This document shows positions 4,533 through 5,950 of a stretch of 5,950 nt of DNA, piece after piece (the first letter of the stretch is position 1; each line of letters opens with the position of its first letter). The DNA comes from CBFGTJ01 sp965651815. GTDB lineage: Bacteria > Actinomycetota > Acidimicrobiia > Acidimicrobiales > Microtrichaceae. The stretch spans positions 1 to 5,950 of the forward strand of contig CBFGTJ010000199.1 of assembly GCA_965651815.1 (NCBI GenBank). Direction: 5' to 3'. The notes beneath the pieces are model-generated. The model was not told the DNA's origin. It did no database searches and was given only the letters and a program-made list of their open reading frames with translations. Both the position numbers and the translations under genes were made by a program.

Positions 4533-5639
4533 TCAGGTGGTCGCGGTGCGTTCGAACATGACCTCGGCGAGCGCGCCGAGCGACTCGAGGTCGGAGACCT
4601 CGAACGGGAGGACCGGGACCCGCACGACCGGGGCCGGGTCGATCCGCGCCGCGATCCCGCGGAGGTGCTCCTCCTCGCCCCGCGCGAGCGCCCGGGCATC
4701 GGCCAGGCACGTGTAGTGGTCGGCGAGCGCCGTGCCCTCCAGCTCGCGGGCGCGCTCGCGCAGCTCCTCGGGGCTCGAGTCGAGCGCACCGTCGCCGAAG
4801 TCGGGCTGCATGCGGTTGACCACCAGGGCGCGCACGTCGATGCCCGACGCGTGGAGGCGATCGGTGAAGTAGCCCGCCTCGGCGACCGTGTCCGCCTTCG
4901 GCGAGGCGACCAGCACGAACGCGGTGCCCTCCTCGCAGAGCAGCTCGTCCACCCGCGCCGCGCGGTCCTTGAAGCCCTGCTCCATGCCCTCGAACGCCGC
5001 GAAGAACGCCATGGCATCCGCGACGACGTCCGCGCCCACCACCTTCGACAGCGACCGCACCAGCGCCTGGGCGGCGACGTTGACGGCGCGGACGATGCCG
5101 CGGGTGGGCGCCATGAGCACCCGGTAGAGGCGGTGGTCGAGGAAGCGGGCGAGCCGCTGGGGCGCCTCGAGGAAGTCGAGGGCGTTGCGGGTCGGTGGCG
5201 TGTCGACCACGACGAGGTCCCAGTCGCCCTCCACCGCCAGCTCGTAGAGCTTCTCGGAGGCCATGTACTCCTGGGTGCCCGACAGCGCGGTCGAGATGTT
5301 GCGGTAGAAGGTGTTCGCGAGGATCCGCTCGGCCTGCTCCGCGTCCGCCGCGTAGCGGCGCACCAGGTCGTCGAAGGTGCCCTTCGTGTCGAGCATCATC
5401 GCCCACATCTCGCCGCCGCCCTCACCGGTCCCGTCGATGCGCGACGGCGTGTTGGTGAGCCCCTCGAGGCCGAGCGCGTCGGCGAGCCGGCGGGCCGGGT
5501 CGATCGTCACGACGACCGCGCGGCGGCCGCGGCGCGCCGCCTCCATCGCCAGCACCGCGGCGGTGGTCGTCTTGCCGACCCCACCGGAGCCGCAGCAGAC
5601 GATGACGTGGCTCTCCTCGACGACCGCTCCGAGGCTCAC
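4533..5639 (-). CDS. ArsA/Get3-family ATPase, second gene of a pair
   Basis: A 368-residue SIMIBI-class P-loop ATPase of the ArsA/Get3 type, predicted cytosolic. Seen in order: P-loop CGSGGVGKTTTA (16-27), switch I TIDPARRLADALG (45-57), switch II VVVDTPPTRNALDFLEAP (143-160), and VVN (273-275), where the family recognises adenine. The P-loop has Ser18 where ArsA, Get3 and MinD carry the signature intersubunit lysine. The tail LPFEVSDLESLGALAEVMF is the usual end of the family. The GTG start overlaps the stop of the preceding ATPase gene (GTGA) with GGAG 8 nt upstream, so the two are translationally coupled. The layout resembles mycobacterial Rv3679-Rv3680, described as Get3-like proteins. 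Older annotations say arsenite or anion transporter, but no arsenic gene or Cys-rich metal site is visible here, so transport is unsupported. Confidence 0.9.
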   Translation of the reverse strand: MSLGAVVEESHVIVCCGSGGVGKTTTAAVLAMEAARRGRRAVVVTIDPARRLADALGLEGLTNTPSRIDGTGEGGGEMWAMMLDTKGTFDDLVRRYAADAEQAERILANTFYRNISTALSGTQEYMASEKLYELAVEGDWDLVVVDTPPTRNALDFLEAPQRLARFLDHRLYRVLMAPTRGIVRAVNVAAQALVRSLSKVVGADVVADAMAFFAAFEGMEQGFKDRAARVDELLCEEGTAFVLVASPKADTVAEAGYFTDRLHASGIDVRALVVNRMQPDFGDGALDSSPEELRERARELEGTALADHYTCLADARALARGEEEHLRGIAARIDPAPVVRVPVLPFEVSDLESLGALAEVMFERTATT

Positions 5640-5950
5640 CGCGCCGGCTCCGTGTGGGGCAGTGAGCTCTCGGGCAGCGACCGGATCCCGTCGAGCAGCG
5701 CGTCCGCGAGCGCGTCGAGGTCGCCCCGCCCGAGCTCCGAGGTGAACCGGTACGGAAGCAGCAGCTGCGGCAACGGGAGCTCGTCGGCCATGCGGTCCAG
5801 CTGGGCGTGCTGCAGCTGGGAGCGCACCCGCCGGAACTCGGCGGCCCTCCGAAGCAGGTCCGCCTCGCCGTCCGCGAGCTGCACGCCGGCGGCGGTCGCG
5901 GCGTCCTCGGGGTCGACCGCCAGCCCGGGGAGGTCGGCGAACACGCCGTT
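5636..5950 (-). CDS. ArsA/Get3-family ATPase, first gene of the pair, C-terminal part only
   Basis: The frame is open to the right edge of the window, so only the last 104 residues are seen. The P-loop and switches lie outside. The visible part begins NGVFADLPGL, probably just after the family's adenine-contacting VVN strand. It continues through a helical stretch rich in Arg and Gln to LDRMADELPLPQLLLPYRF and a SELGRGDLDALADAL end, the usual C-terminal layout of actinobacterial ArsA-family proteins. The GTG codon at 5944 is internal and not the start. The stop overlaps the start of the second ATPase, so the two are made together and probably associate. The length beyond the edge cannot be judged. 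Confidence 0.82.
   Translation of the reverse strand, partial: NGVFADLPGLAVDPEDAATAAGVQLADGEADLLRRAAEFRRVRSQLQHAQLDRMADELPLPQLLLPYRFTSELGRGDLDALADALLDGIRSLPESSLPHTEPAR

Noticed and set aside
3100..4716. Long plus-strand open frame of about 538 codons opposite the minus-strand genes
   Set aside because: It runs through a complete tRNA gene and across four antisense genes with clear family motifs. Its translation is Arg/Ala/Ser-rich low-complexity sequence, as expected from an open frame in GC-rich DNA.
3859..5406. Long minus-strand open frame of about 515 codons
   Set aside because: It is out of frame with the ATPase and receiver, passes through the tRNA, and encodes Arg/Gly/Pro-rich sequence with no recognisable domain.
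4533..5950. Arsenite efflux pump genes
   Set aside because: The proteins belong to the ArsA/Get3 fold family, but no arsenic resistance gene or metal-binding cysteine pattern is present. The paired arrangement fits the Get3-like actinobacterial locus better.

Overview
The window is very GC-rich, and its reading frames use G or C at nearly every third codon position. The gene set points to a free-living high-GC actinobacterium: a Gram-positive-type aspartate pathway, a paired ArsA/Get3-like ATPase locus, and start codons with a TANNNT -10 box 7-8 nt upstream. The aspartokinase and the ATPase-plus-receiver neighbourhood look most like class Acidimicrobiia, but that placement is from memory of family sequences and is only tentative.

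Region 1 (1-2964) holds the first two steps of the aspartate pathway: the 3' part of aspartokinase (lysC, +) and complete aspartate-semialdehyde dehydrogenase (asd, +). These two are usually adjacent in actinobacteria. Here an antisense DUF998-type membrane protein gene lies between them, so asd must be transcribed from its own promoter. lysC carries a consensus Shine-Dalgarno and ATG inside the frame, just before its ACT domains, as expected for a separately translated regulatory beta subunit. Between the DUF998 gene and asd is a 126-bp divergent region with a TTGACA-N4-TGTCAA palindrome and, next to asd, a leaderless-type -10 box.

Region 2 (2965-3892) follows a short 15-bp tandem repeat at the convergent end of asd. 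It holds two minus-strand genes: a small MazG-like nucleotide pyrophosphohydrolase and, upstream of it, an exported CAP/SCP-domain lipoprotein.

Region 3 (3859-4028) holds a complete tRNA-Pro(CGG) on the minus strand with an encoded CCA end, a recognisable -10 box and a 10-bp hairpin just downstream.

Region 4 (4029-5950) is a minus-strand cluster: the C-terminal end of one ArsA-family ATPase (running off the right edge), a second complete ArsA-family ATPase overlapping it by GTGA, and then a stand-alone, atypical response-regulator receiver. The two ATPases are almost certainly co-translated and probably act as a heteromer. The receiver has its own leaderless promoter.

No mobile element, CRISPR array or rRNA is visible, and I do not see a wholly new system. 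The most informative signals are the internal lysC start, the repeated leaderless promoter geometry, the palindromic operator-like site, and the degenerate receiver beside the ATPase pair.
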